The translations under genes were made by a program, and so were the position numbers. Shown in pieces: positions 27,211-39,400 of a DNA stretch of 64,000 nt. This DNA comes from Circinella umbellata (lineage: Eukaryota > Mucoromycota > Mucoromycetes > Mucorales > Lichtheimiaceae). The notes under the pieces were generated by a model. That model did no database searches, was not told where the DNA came from, and saw nothing but the letters and a program-made list of their open reading frames with translations. Each line of letters opens with the position of its first letter. The first letter of the stretch is position 1. The stretch is taken from positions 248,001 to 312,000 of the forward strand of contig JAIWNF010000050.1 of the NCBI GenBank assembly GCA_025093555.1. The letters are read 5' to 3'.

Positions 27211-27606
27211 GAGCACTCGCAGCGGTCCTTGTAAAAAAAAAAGAGCTTGTAAATTGAGACTTGTAACACTACAAGGCAAAATGCTCACAATGGTCCTTAT
27301 AAAATGAACTTGTAACTTATTTTGAGCTGAACTTTTTTTTAATCTCTCTTCAATCAATTTCAAATGGATCCTAGGATCATCAACAGCCTTAATCAAGTCG
27401 CTCAACAAGTTGTACTAACGGTGACGGTAGTAGCGATGGTTGATTCATTGGTAGAAGCCAAAGTGGAAGTAGTGTTGGCAGTAGCTGCTATTGTTCAGTT
27501 TTATTAAAAGTGGAAAGCGACAAAGACTGTTGCATGAATTTGTAAAAAGCCTGGTAAACGGAGTTACAAGTTTTTTTTTTTTTTTACAAGACGGTTGCGA
27601 ATGCTC
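27211..27606. mobile_element. MITE-like element, 396 bp, imperfect terminal inverted repeats
   Basis: The left end reads GAGCACTCGCAGCGGTCC, then TTGTA and an A-run (27211-27250). The right end, reversed, reads GAGCATTCGCAACCGTC, then TTGTA and an A-run (27606-27571). The two ends thus form imperfect inverted repeats of about 25 bp plus the homopolymer. A second, subterminal copy of the left motif lies at 27282-27330 (ATGCTCACAATGGTCC, then TTATAAAATGA). CTTGTAA/TTACAAG words recur inside both ends. The interior holds a decayed minus-strand reading frame: LLSDLIKAVDDPRIHLKLIE, then ERLKKSSAQNKLQVHFIR, preceded in another frame by a Thr/Ser-rich stretch. No target-site duplication could be recognised. 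Confidence 0.5.
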
Positions 27607-28072
27607 GAATTACATATATATATATATATATATTAACTCTTTAAGATAAGATTTATCAAATACATTTTCACGATTCATCATTAACAGACGAAAGGAATAG
27701 TTAAGTTTTGTTCTATAATAGCGATAATGAGAAATAATCGCACGACGTACGTAGAAAAAGAATATATATTTGTAATTCAGTGATATTATTGAATACAGCA
27801 GCAAAAGACTATTTTAATGTTAGAATTATGCTTTATTTAAAAAATACGTATTAGCTGGGTATTTTTTTAGCTATACGTATTGATTTTTTTAACTTGAACT
27901 CAAGATATTGTGTAGTATATCAATTTCATTAATCAGTTTTATTTTTTCTTAATATCAATAAGTATATAACTTGCTGTAATCAGCATTCTGGTTATTATAC
28001 TAAGATCCTACCAACGGTTAATTTAAGTGGCTAGTAGTACTATAAGAATACCACGTCTTTTATTTGTGATCA
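27607..28072. other. Intergenic, AT repeat
   Basis: An AT dinucleotide run at 27613-27633, then featureless AT-rich sequence forming the 3' side of the P450 gene. Confidence 0.45.
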
Positions 28073-29832
28073 TCAAATTCGTTCGAAAATAATAGAATCT
28101 TTGGGTGGAATTCTTGCGATTCCAAAGAGAAAATTTTCACTGTTTTTATCAGATGTCGTTTTGAGATTATAATTAGTGACAATTTCAGCTATTATCAATT
28201 TCATTTCTTGAATCACGAAAAATCTTCCTCGACAAGGACGCATACGAAATCCAAAAGGATAGTAGCCTGGTTGGTTAACTCTTGTAGGATCCCATTCTTG
28301 TTCTTGTTCTCTTCTTTCTTCATCTTCATCTTCATTTTCTCCTTTCTTCATTGTTTTTAGATAGCGATATGGATCAAACTGATCTAAAGGTACATCTGAA
28401 ACCATGGGGGTCATTTCAGGATCTCGTTGAGCATCATTTACAGCTGCTATCATAATACTTCCTTCAGGAATGACCTGACCTGTCGAAAGCATAATCTCTT
28501 TTTGTGCTGCCCTGAAATGCATAAAAGTATGACTTTTATGCCTGAAAAGTTCTCGAATAAACGAATCCATCAGTGGAATCTGGCTGAGTGATTTGGCTGT
28601 AGGCTTTTCATCTAATTTCATAATGGCTTCTCGTAATTCTTGAACCAGTTCTGGACGATGAGCTAGTTCGTATATCATAAGAGAGTTAGTATGTACAAGT
28701 GTCATTTTGGTTAGGCAAAAAATTCGAGTGATTTGAAGTGCGGTATTGGATGCTGAACGAATATCAGTTTCACCATTATAGAATGATGCTGGATGTTTCA
28801 TAAGCATGCTGATAAAGGACGTTTCATCATCTGGTATATTTCCTGATCGAATACCATTCACAACAGGTGTCACTTGATCAAGAATAGCTTCAAGATGTTT
28901 TTCAGACGGTAAAAATGTTCTAACGATTTTATCAGCAATACGGTAAGGAAGACTGTGATACACGGGTGCCGCTCGCATCATAATCCGAGATACTTGTACC
29001 AATTCTTGTGCCAACACTTTGTTGTCAATCAATGACAATTCCGCTCCGAAAAAATTTAGTGAGAACATATAACTCAATGTTCTTTCCACAAGACCAGCAA
29101 CATAATTTATTTGCTTTGTTTCGCCCGGTCTTAAACCTCCAAGCATCTCCGTGTGGAATATTTCGTTCATTGCTTGTTTAACACGTCCTTCGAAACTATA
29201 AAGTGTATCCCCTTTCAAATATCTTTGACCAATTGGTATAGCTAATCGCGTTAAATAATAAAGACGTGAATAAAGTTCAGCGCAATAATTAATATAATGT
29301 TTATTTAATCGTTACAAAAAAAAAGTTCATTTGTTCGCATTCTACTAGACACACACACACATATATATAGCATACCTGGATGTTTAGAAATAAATGTTTC
29401 CTCTTCTGAACGCTTTTCTCGATAATGCTTATAAATGACGTCCTCGACTGGAAATAATCCTTCTACAACATTATGAAGACTTGCAGTTTTTTCTGGCAAG
29501 CTTAAAAGTTCAGGAATAAGATTTCCAGTAACCACATAGAGGTCGTTGATAATTGGCATCTGAACCCGGAAGATGGGACCACACTTGGATTTACATTTTT
29601 TAATAAATGAATCCGGATCTTGAGACAGTTCCAATATATGCCCAACAAGTGGTAATGCACCTGGTAATGAGGATACAGTGGATTGATGCTGTTGATAAAA
29701 ATCTTGTTTCTGCCTTTTTGAATTTTTGCAAAATGCCCAGTATAAAATTCCAGTAACACTAGTTATAAAAATGATGTGTCTTGTTGTAATATCAAGCGAT
29801 TCAACGGAATTTTTCAAATCATAGAGTAGCAT
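28073..29832 (-). CDS. Cytochrome P450 monooxygenase
   Basis: Membrane-anchored haem monooxygenase of about 530 residues. Exon 1 (29832-29376) has an N-terminal hydrophobic anchor (TRHIIFITSVTGILYWAFC), then the proline-rich hinge SSLPGALPLVGHILELSQDP. Exon 2 holds the rest. The I-helix reads LTKMTLVHTNSLMIYELAHR, where His replaces the usual acidic residue before Thr, as in several fungal P450s. The K-helix ExxR is the ELFR in SFIRELFRHKS. The PERF-region counterpart is DPYRYL. The haem loop is PFGFRMRPCRGRFF, where the cysteine ligand and the following Gly are present but the second Gly of FGxG is Arg. An acidic repeat (GENEDEDEERREQEQE) sits in the meander. The acceptor of the single intron is not clear: coding sequence seems to continue to about 29285, but only TTAG at about 29243 fits. 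Substrate unknown. Confidence 0.88.
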
Positions 29833-31234
29833 TTCTTATATATATCGAGAAAAATGATGTTGTTGTATAAGAAAACAGAATCCTATAAGAAGATAATACT
29901 TGGTAAAATAACTTTGTATATATATAAATCAAATATTCATGTCTTACGTAGATTAATATCATAGTCTACTATTTATCATCCCCCCCCTCAGAAACTACGT
30001 ACGTATTACAGTTGTTCTAGTAACAATTACAGTATCTTTTCTCTTTCAAGGTATTGGGAAAAATATCTATAATGCACTTACTATTCTTTTCTTGATTTTT
30101 TATGGGTACAGCACAATAATAGAATATTGTAGGTTGATGTTAAATATAATTGTTGTGAAAAGTAAAAGTAATTGAGAAAACAAAGGGTCCTTGAAAAAAA
30201 AAGGGATTTTTAAAGTGAGAAAAATTGGAAGCTTTACCCCCCCCCACAAGTCACCCTTTTCATTATAAACTAGAAGAAGAAAAAGAAGGAGATTAATCGA
30301 CGTGGCTAATTAAATCATAGGGTAATGGAATGATCTATCTTGTATTCTAACATATTTACTGGCAACTTAAACTTGCTATTTATGCATATTATCAGTACGA
30401 TATAGGGGTTCTTTTTTTTTGTCTTTTATCGTTATTATTAGAGTCAGTAACAATTCAAGATTCATCATTATTATCCATGTTTCGCTAGACAGTTTTTTAA
30501 TAGAGTCAATGATGTGTTACGGAGACTGTTGATTTACTATTACATTTTTTCGCATTTTCTCCCCTTTTTCGAAAAACGAAGATCTTTCATTTGCATACGT
30601 AAAAAAAATTCAGGGACATGCAAAAAAAACAAATTCAAGATAGCATACTACAGTTGCATAAATGCACTTGTCTCTCCTAAAGAAAAAAAAAGAGGAGCTG
30701 AAGGCGTATAATTTGAGAATAGAACTTTCTAATAATAAGTTTGAAAGTACCCAAAACACATAAATATTGTAATATTGGTTTTTTGTACTGTTCCTTCATT
30801 TTATAACAATATAACTCATACAAATAATAGAATAACACTTTTATTATATTCATTGTAGGTAATACATCTATCTTAAATGACAATATTTTTAAACAAATGG
30901 TTGCTCGTTTAGCAAACATACTTTGTATGTTATTCCTGTAATGAAGCCCTTATCTTTTTAAAATCCCCCAAGGTATCCAGCATCTTATCAAACTTTAAAA
31001 AAGTATAGCCAAGTTAAAAGTAGCTTTTCTTTCTACATATATGGATTGTAATTAACTTCAAAAAAGTGAAAAATAAATAAATAAATAAAAGCTCTTATTG
31101 CCTTTATACCCAACATAAGACAAACAATGCAATAAACTATTTGGAAGGATATATAGTAGTAATTATAGCATAACTTTTATTACGTATTATTAATTTGATA
31201 TTATAGATAAATAATTATTTTTACTTGTATGCTT
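29833..31234. other. Intergenic, no gene seen
   Basis: About 1.4 kb of AT-rich sequence between two minus-strand genes, with short C-runs (29981-29988, 30237-30245) and A/T tracts. No supported coding or RNA gene. Confidence 0.5.
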
Positions 31235-32286
31235 CTAAAAAAGGCTAAAATGGCGAGTTAACACTTTAAAAATAATATAAAATAAAGCTGCAGTTCGAGT
31301 AGGGGTAATGATATATTTTGCTGTCTTATTATCAGATAACTTTCTGTTCCCAGTTTTAACAACATCTCGAAAAGTCATAATGCGCGCTGCAATTCTAATA
31401 ATAATGCTTTCATGATAACATTCTCGCATGGGATCCCAGAAGAAGTTAGTAAAGGCAAGTCTTGAATTTGTTACAGGAAAAGGTCTGCCAGTTGGTATTG
31501 GTTTTCCCAAGAATTTACATAAAGGCTCCCAACCATCATCCATGGTCATAATAAGAAGACGTTCTTTAGGAATAGTTTCTTTTACTTGTTTTATATGTTC
31601 GTTATAACAGCGAATCATATTATCTCGATCAAATAAAGGTGATTCATCTTCAGGATCTGTAACAGCACCATTTATAAAAGTGCGGCACCATAAATCTTGC
31701 ATGAGCCACATATGACGTGGAACCCATCGTCGAATAAATCGCCATCGTGCCAACGGTAGAATGGTTTGCTCCACTGATGTAAACCAACTATCTGGAGGTC
31801 TTACAGTTAATATTACTTTGCTTTCAGGATAATAATCTGCCAACTGTTGATAAAAAGAGTATGTTGGCCAATCTACAGCCGCCTGATAACCGCCATACGC
31901 TTTTTCCCAGTCCACGTCGACTAGTTCTTTTTTTTCATTACCGTCATCTTGACTATTGGTAGTAGCAAGCTGATGTTGTTTTTGTTGTTGAAGTGAATTA
32001 CGCCATACATCAGGATCTTGTTCTGGATCTATTACCAGTGAAAATCCATGATGTGTACGATATCTATAAAATAATTTTTTGATACGTAAAAAATATAAAT
32101 ATACATAGTACTGGAATGAGTTTATATATTATTTGTGACTACAATATCACAAACTACTACTAGAGATAATCCTAATAATTAATAGGTAGTATTATTATAA
32201 AAATACATACCCTAATATTTCCAATGCGGTATGAAGACTATAAGTTCCTGTTCTACTACAGCCTGCCCCAATAACTTCTAATGGCA
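31235..32286 (-). CDS. Sulfotransferase-fold P-loop protein (Sulfotransfer_4 type)
   Basis: About 300 residues in two exons. The start is MPLEVIGAGCSRTGTYSLHT (32286), where GAGCSRTGT is the 5'-phosphosulfate-binding P-loop of this family. The second exon contains VDWPTYSFYQQLADYYPESK, followed by VILTVRPPDSWFTSV, the usual 3'-phosphate-binding Arg/Ser block. The C-terminal half has RLLIMTMDDGWEPLCKFLGK, then PIPTGRPFP, typical of fungal and other eukaryotic members annotated as sulfotransferase-like or NAD-dependent epimerase/dehydratase. It ends with a possible hydrophobic helix (AALFYIIFKVLTRHF). Actual PAPS-dependent activity is not established for most fungal members. The intron is about 32065-32212. 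Confidence 0.88.
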
Positions 32287-34617
32287 TTTTGAAAAGAATA
32301 AATGTGGGTAAAGGAAGTTTTTTTATCAACCTGACAAAAATAAAGAAGAAAGGTCTGTTGTATATAGAAAGCATCTTTAGACTATTGGTATTTAAGACAT
32401 GGCGAAATCTATGTCCTCTCCTTTTTCTATTTAGAAAAAGCTATGACACCATATACGCCCGATCCTTGCTAGATCCAGCAAGTTCCTGTCAATACTTTTT
32501 CTCCTAGAACGTCATTTTTCACAGTTACCCCCGTACCCTTTTTATTCGTATATGAATTCTTTAATTTAAGCGAGTAAAGCAAAACCAATAAAAAGAAAAT
32601 TCAAGAAAAGATAAGCTACAAAGTTTATAAAGTTTGGTTACATTAGGCAACTTATATGATACGTAAAAATGACAATGGTGGTACTATAAGAAGAATGAAT
32701 TTTGTATATAGCATTCCAATTGTATTTTTCAGCTCTTTATACATATATACTACTACTTACCCATTTCACTGGAGCCATATACATATAGAAGTAGACAAAA
32801 TAATTATTAATCCCATTCCTCGGTAACCGCCTCCCCTTTAATTCTCACCAAGAGAAAATAGAACGGTAAAAATACTGATTTTTATGAGTAGCTATTTCAT
32901 CTCCTAATTTTTTTATATACGGAGATTTTACAAGCGACACGAAAAATGGAGAAAGTTTTAAAAAGGTTAATCTTATCTTTTTAAGGAGTGGCTTTCTACA
33001 TAGAAAACTAAACAAGAAGTAGGTTATTGTAGAAACTTGTATAAAAAAAAGAGTCCAATCAAAAGAGGTACGTACGTACTTTTTCTTTTCATACGATACT
33101 TAATAGCGTGCTACGAGGGTAGCATATAAAACATTGCTTTTAGAAAGATAAAAGCAGGTAGTAGTAAAGATTTCTTCCTTAACGACTAATAATAACAAAA
33201 TATGATAGTAACTCAAAGTTAATCAAATTTTATTATAAATCAAACTGATAAAAATATGTCGACCCATAAATCTATTGACACTATTTATTGGTAAAAAAAG
33301 TATCTTTTATTACAAGTCTGATTAAATTAAGCTGTTTAAAAAAATACTTTAAAAAAAGTTAAAGACGCATATTCTTTCTGATCAAATATTTTAAACTTCA
33401 TTAAAGAAACACAAAAGCTTGATTACTATTATTTTATAAGTTAAATAAGCTTTTTGAACTAATTAAAATGACATGTTATATAATAGCAAATTGACTAAAT
33501 TATAACTTGTCACTACAGAAACGTGATCTCGGATACTTATTTATCCGATCAAAGCAAAACACTTTATTGGTTGAGCGATCCTATTTATTTGTCTCCAATT
33601 CTAACACTGGATGGAGTGACCTTCTATGTGATAAATATTGTATAATATCTCTTTAAAACGATTCTACGTTGTCTGCAATGATCAATAATTGAAATAGTTT
33701 GGAGTTTCGTCGTTGTTTAGACAACATCATAAAAGGTAACGACGCAGTTGAGGGCGAATTGCAACCAGTATTAACTAGTTGGAGAAAAAGAGGAGAATGT
33801 CATAAATATCAAGTACACGTGACCAACGAAGCGGAGTCCAATGAGAGAATCTGAATTAAAAGAACAATATGAAATCCCTCAGAAGACATAATATTAGTTA
33901 ATGTTAATATGATCCTTAGAATCTGTGGAAAGGTAAAAAAAAAACTAATTGTTTGAAAGTTTGTTTTAAACTGAGATGTTATTGTTTAGTAGGATTTGAC
34001 TAATAAGGATTGATAGGTATAATTACATAAATATTGTAGAGCAACAATTTAGAAAAGATAGAATATTATGTACATTTAATAGAACATCATCTATCAACTT
34101 ATCATGAGTTACTGTATTATTTACTATAAGAACTTTTTGAAGATATAAATTAGCAGTATATTATATTTTACTCATATTTATCGTCAATATTAAATAGTAT
34201 CACTTGTATAAATTTATGCAAAATGAAACCAAGTTCAAATTTTCAAAATTGTTTCTTTTTTATTCTTTTCCTTCCAAATTTTCGGTTAGAAACCTGATTT
34301 TTTATAAGAAAAGAATAGATTATTATCATTTAAGTTTATAGAGTTTAAAAGAGAAAAAAATAAAAGAGGGATTCATTATCGTTTCCTTTCTCTTTTTTTT
34401 GTTAAATGTTTGATTAATAATAATAAAAAGAAAAATACTTTTTCTTTTGGGGGGGGGGATTTGGAACTGCATTACGTGCCCCGCCTTTTTTTTTTTTTTT
34501 TTTTTTTTTACACTTTTCTTGCCTCCCAATTTTTTTTCCTCTCTCTCTCCTTTCCATTTCTTTTTCACTTTTTCCCCCCCTCTCACTTTTTAAGATAAAA
34601 AGTATATAATCCAAATC
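32287..34617. other. Intergenic, 2.3 kb, no gene seen
   Basis: The longest plain spacer in the left half. It has a divergent layout: sulfotransferase minus, RGG gene plus. Only AT-rich sequence is seen until a G9 run (34450-34458), a T-run of about 26 (34484-34509) and a CT-rich stretch immediately before the ATG at 34618, a typical fungal pyrimidine-rich leader. Balanced-composition sequence around 33490-33900 might be old repeat debris but has no readable frame. Confidence 0.45.
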
Positions 34618-36603
34618 ATGACTTCTTTACCTGAAAGTTCAACTGATTCAGTTACTAGTAATAAACCTTCCGAGGATACAAAAAAAGAAGAATCGTCTCC
34701 ATTCGAACAACAACAAACAAACTCTGAATCTTCTTCTAGTGCCGCAGTACAAGATCAACCCATGGATCAAGACGAAAATGTCGATTCTTCTCGTAAATCT
34801 CAAAAATCAAATAAAAAAACGAATAAAAAGACAAAAAAACGTAATCCAAAACAAAAACCAGTTCCAACAGAATATGTTCAAATTATTCGTGACCACATTG
34901 AAGCTTTAAAAGATCGACAACAGGTATAGATTAAAAAAGAGAAAGTTTCTTTTTTTTTTTTTTTTTAGAAAGGTGGATTGTATAGATATAAGAACTTTGT
35001 TTTTTTTATTCACTGATATATTAATATTTTTATTTTCATTTTTTATTTTTCTTTAAAAAAAAAAGCAAGAACAAGGAGATAAACAAGAAGTTATTAGTGA
35101 AACAATAGATCAATTGGAAGGTTTATGCACTAAAATGGTATTGTCCTTTTAAAAATACGCGTTTTATTATATAAGGAACAAAATAAAAAATAGAGCGCGT
35201 TTTCTTTTTTACTAACGAGTATATTTATAAATAGAGTACACCATTACCTGAACCACCAAAGAATGATACAAAATCAAATGGCCTTTCAAGTGATGAAACT
35301 CTTACAATGTTACACTTTTTCTATATTGTACGTTTAGCACAACAAGGGTTCTTTTCTGTCATTTCAAGTTCATTTCCAACTATTGAAATCGATGCTATTG
35401 TCTATTTGTGTGATAAACTTGTCGGTAGTTCTCTATTTGCTGTCAAAGATACTTCAGAACAAATGAGACAATCTAAACATGACGATGTATTCGACTTGTT
35501 ACGGAAATTACATTCAGGTTCTCCTGATGTCATTGCTCAAGGTTATTCAACTACTTTTCAACAAATGAAACAAATGATTTATACATTGATTCAAAACTCT
35601 CTCAGTCAAGCACAACAACCCACTTCAGAATTAACTTCTTCGTCATCAACAACTACATATACAAACGATGGTAATAATAACAGTAATAGCAATAATAGTA
35701 ATAGCAATAATAGTAATAATAATAATAATAATAATCAACAGCAACATCAACAACATCAACAATATCAACAATATCAACATGAACAACATGAACAACAAAA
35801 CGCACGACCTCAATGGCCTTTAGCGCCTCCTAATGCTCCTCCTCCGACAACACATCATTGTGCCCCACCTGTATGGCTTGTTGTACCATTTAATAGTATG
35901 ATCGATATGTCAAGTTTATCTTTACAGCCATTGGATGCTTCAACTCCATCCAGAATTATTACTCCACCCTCAGGTAAAAAAAAATGAAAAAAACTACTTT
36001 ATAATATGTAAATCTTGTATGACTTATCCCACACTTCTTATATTAGTTCCTAATACAACAACAACGACTACTACTACTACCTCTGCGAATCCTATTGAAA
36101 CCACAACTCCATCTGAAACTACTCAAGTCGTAACCGAAACTGAAATACAACCAACTTCTCCTCCATTACCAACAACAGCAACAGAAACGGAAACACAAGA
36201 AAATGAAGAACAACGACGAGATTCAACAAGGGTAGAAAGTGGTGCACCAGAAAAAGCAAGTGGAAATGAAGAAGAAGAAGATCGTCAAAGTCGTAGTAGT
36301 GAAAGAGGAGGACGAGGTCGTGGTGGACGTGGAAGAGGATATTCTCGTGGTAGAGGACGTGGTGGTGATCATAATCGTGGTGGTTACCGAGGAGGAGGAT
36401 ATCGAGGAAGAGGTTCTTATTCTCGAGGTGGTAATAGCAGTCGTGGTCGTAAGTTTTTTTTATTTTTATTTTTATCAATCTTTTTTTTTCTCACATCGAT
36501 TTATCTAACTCTTTTTCTTTAATGAATAGGCTGGTCTCCAACTACTGCTAGTACATCTTCAAATCCAACTAATTCAAATACCAATTCTCCTCGAGGAGGT
36601 TAA
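34618..36603 (+). CDS. RGG-rich RNA-binding protein, possibly caprin-like
   Basis: The start at 34618 follows a pyrimidine-rich leader. Order of parts: disordered acidic/Ser/Lys N-terminus; a helical block (EYVQIIRDHIEALKDRQQ, then QEVISETIDQLEGLCTKM); a second helical block (SDETLTMLHFFYIVRLAQQ, later DVFDLLRKLHSGSPDVIAQG, then QMKQMIYTLIQN); an Asn/Gln/His repeat tract (35665-35800); a Pro-rich segment; and a C-terminal RG/RGG domain (36300-36460) ending after a short Ser/Thr/Asn exon at 36603. The layout (coiled coil, compact helical domain, low complexity, RGG end) resembles caprins, which bind mRNA in granules, and the LLxxLxxG block is reminiscent of the caprin helical domain. That assignment is only by eye. 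A generic RGG RNA-binding protein is the safe call. Confidence 0.7.
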
Positions 36604-37017
36604 AAAAAGAGAATGCGTCTTTTTTTCCTTTTACCCAACCATTTCATTTAACCTTTCTCTCCTTGCACTTCTTCACCAAAAAAAAAAAAAAAAGATAAAC
36701 AAGAAAAAAAAGTATTCTCATTTTTCAACAACATTTATTTTAGCTCCTAGTTTGCATTTAATTGGAAAATAAAAATAAAAATAAAAATCCCTCTTTTTTT
36801 TTCTTTGTATGTGTTATTCATATATTCACATATTAAATCCCACTTGTCGTAAAATAACAAATGTTTGGGCTATTTATTATGTAACATTTAACCCAAATAA
36901 TAATAATAAAAATAACCCGAGGATTTTTTATTATTATTATTCTTTCTTTTTTTATACATAAGAGTCAATAAGATCTCATGTTACAACAATAACGTATGAG
37001 TGAGTGTAAGTGCTTTT
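36604..37017. other. Convergent 3' region
   Basis: Spacer between convergent genes with A-runs (36680-36694) and ATT/AAT repeats. No gene seen. Confidence 0.5.
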
Positions 37018-38943
37018 TTAAGTCCACCATTTTTTCCACGCAATTTTATCTTCTTCAGTTCCTTCAAAGACAAAATTAATATCTTTAATTTCATCAAAAC
37101 CTTCAGTCTTTTTTGGTGCTTGAAATCTGGATTTAAATGTATTATAAGCAATACGACTTAAAGGTTCACTTTTTCCACCTTTTGTATGTAATGCTCGAAA
37201 GTAATTGTTATGATTAGCAAGGTATTCATCCGCTGTAAAGTTAAAACATCTTACTGGTATTTTAGCATTTTTTGCAAGTCGAATATAATTAGCACGAGTA
37301 GATGCTTCAGGATTGGTATTATCTATATGCATATATCATTTATCAGTTGAATGGTTTAATTGTTTGTTTGTCTTATTTTTTGTCAATATTATATATACTA
37401 TAGCTTACCAACAATAGCAGATTTGCCTTCAGAAAGTGCTTGTTGACATGCTTTAATACATTTTTCACGAGTCTTTAATGTATCCTATTCATATATAATC
37501 ATCTTTCATAAATGTACTTATTCAATAGGATAAATTAATAATAATTAAAAGAAAGTAGTCTATTACCTGATTAATATAGACATAGTTATGAGGAACAACA
37601 TATTTTTTACAGAAACTAGATTTACCACTAGCTGGAAAACCAACACAAACAATAAGTTCTTGACTTTTATCTGTTGGAATAAGTGGTGTTGATGTTGGAG
37701 TAAATAATGGTGCTATAATTCAAAAGACGGGATTTCTTTTTTTCAGTGAGTTTCTTTTTTTTTTTTTGGTCGAGTGTCTAATAGTGAGAATAGTAAGTGA
37801 AAAATAAAACATACATGAATCCGAATATTTGGAAGGTTCAAATAAACCATAAGTAAATTCAGCTTTAGGTTCATTTAAAAAGTATTCTTCAGGTGTATAA
37901 AATGATAATTGAATATTTTCAGCAAATTTTCTAATTGGGAAAATACAAAGGTTATTTTCAAATCGATTCAATATGAAATCATTTACTATTATTCTTATAT
38001 ACCTATCAGCAGCAGAATGATCTTTCTTTTCTTTTGGTTTCCATCCAGCTTCACGACCAGCAGCATCACCAACATAAAAACTTTGTTTTTTATCAATTGA
38101 AATACCATTATCTTCAGGATCATTTTCTATCCAATCCCACATTCCTGTCATTGGTTTTCGATATTTATCTTTTTCCAAGGCTGCTAAAAATACAATAGAC
38201 ACACCAAGCTATTATTTGGGAAAAGAAAAAAAAATCTTAGCTTTATATATATATATATATATATATCTAATATTCATTTAATACTAGTTGTTGCGATTTA
38301 TAATTAATACCTGATTTATAATATTTTCTACTTTGGTACGAAAGCTTTTAACTCTTTGAGAAGAATTTAATCCATTTTGATTTGAAAATATAACAATTTT
38401 ATATCTAAAAGAATCAACCATATACATAATTTATCATTATTCATTCATACGTTTTATATATTAGATACGATATATATATATATACATTGATATATATTTA
38501 CCCCTCATCATAAAGTCGTTGGACAGTTCCCGGAACACTTGTATCCCACCACTGCCAATCACTGCTATCTTTTGCATAGAGTCTTCCACTACGTGTTTTG
38601 ATCAACGTACTATCCTATATATTATAGTTAACCGTGACCCATTCAAATAACCATTTTTACAGGTCCATGTTGTTTGAAAAGTTATTGTAACGCGAAATGA
38701 TAAAAAAAAAAGTACAACGTGAGAAAATATATATATATTATTTACCAAATCAAATGCAGCTATTTTATTAGATCGTCCAGGTTCATATTGTTTTGATCGT
38801 GCAATCAAGACAGAAGGAATTTGTTGTAACCAACGTAAACTCATATCTTTTTTTTCTCCGTCAGGTTGAAAGAATGGGTGAATACGTTTATTCACTGAAG
38901 ATTCTTTTCCTTCTTCTTGTGAATCTTTCAACTTGCGCTTCAT
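37018..38943 (-). CDS. PNK1: Bifunctional polynucleotide phosphatase/kinase
   Basis: DNA-repair enzyme that removes 3'-phosphates and phosphorylates 5'-hydroxyls at strand breaks. The N-terminus MKRKLKDSQEEGKESSVNKR is basic and leads to IHPFFQ. There is no FHA domain, as in fission yeast Pnk1. The HAD phosphatase motif I begins at the end of exon 1 (KIAAFD) and continues after the intron as LDSTLIKTRSGRLYA (DxDxT). Later come YKIVIFSNQNGL (motif II) and VGDAAGREAGWKPKEKKDHS (motif IV). The kinase domain has Walker A CVGFPASGKSSFCKKYV (about 37640) and VDNTNPEASTRANYIRLAKN downstream. It ends in FEGTEEDKIAWKKWWT. About seven exons give roughly 440 residues. Both active sites look complete, so a functional enzyme is expected. 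Confidence 0.95.
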
Positions 38944-39400
38944 TTTGGTAAACGCGTTTATTACTAAAAAAAGACAAGTGAGCGAGAATAGAAACCCACT
39001 TTAATCATCTACTGCTCCCCACCCCCTCATTTTTTTTTTTTTTTTTTTTTTTTTTGCCTCAGCCATAATAATTTGTGATATTACATTGATTAAGGACACA
39101 TGATTCGATCTATAAGATTGTTGTTAGAAAAGTTGTTTGTCAATAAAAATAATAAAAAAAAAATTGATCGATGGTCCAAATTTTAAGGATTCTACAGACA
39201 TTATTTAGAAGCTTTAAAAGGTCGCGCGGTATAATAAACCTATATTTACAAAGTTCATAAAGATTTGTTTTTCAAGATCATTTGAATAGAATATATAAAT
39301 AGATTGAATATTTCTTTTAATCACGTCGATCCTTTTTTTTTCTCATACGTAATATATATATGTATACTTGAATTATTATTACAGCAAATGCTTTTCTATT
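38944..39400. promoter_or_regulatory. Divergent promoter region, PNKP / C2H2 factor
   Basis: About 450 bp between divergent starts, with a T-run of about 25 at 39030-39054. No factor site can be assigned. Confidence 0.4.

Noticed and set aside
33490..33930. Possible LTR or retroelement remnant
   Set aside because: The composition is more balanced than its surroundings, but no paired repeat, primer-binding site or protein-like frame was found.
36119..36508. Overlapping frames opposite or beside the RGG domain
   Set aside because: Repetitive composition mirrors the RGG codons; the RGG frame itself continues the gene at 34618.
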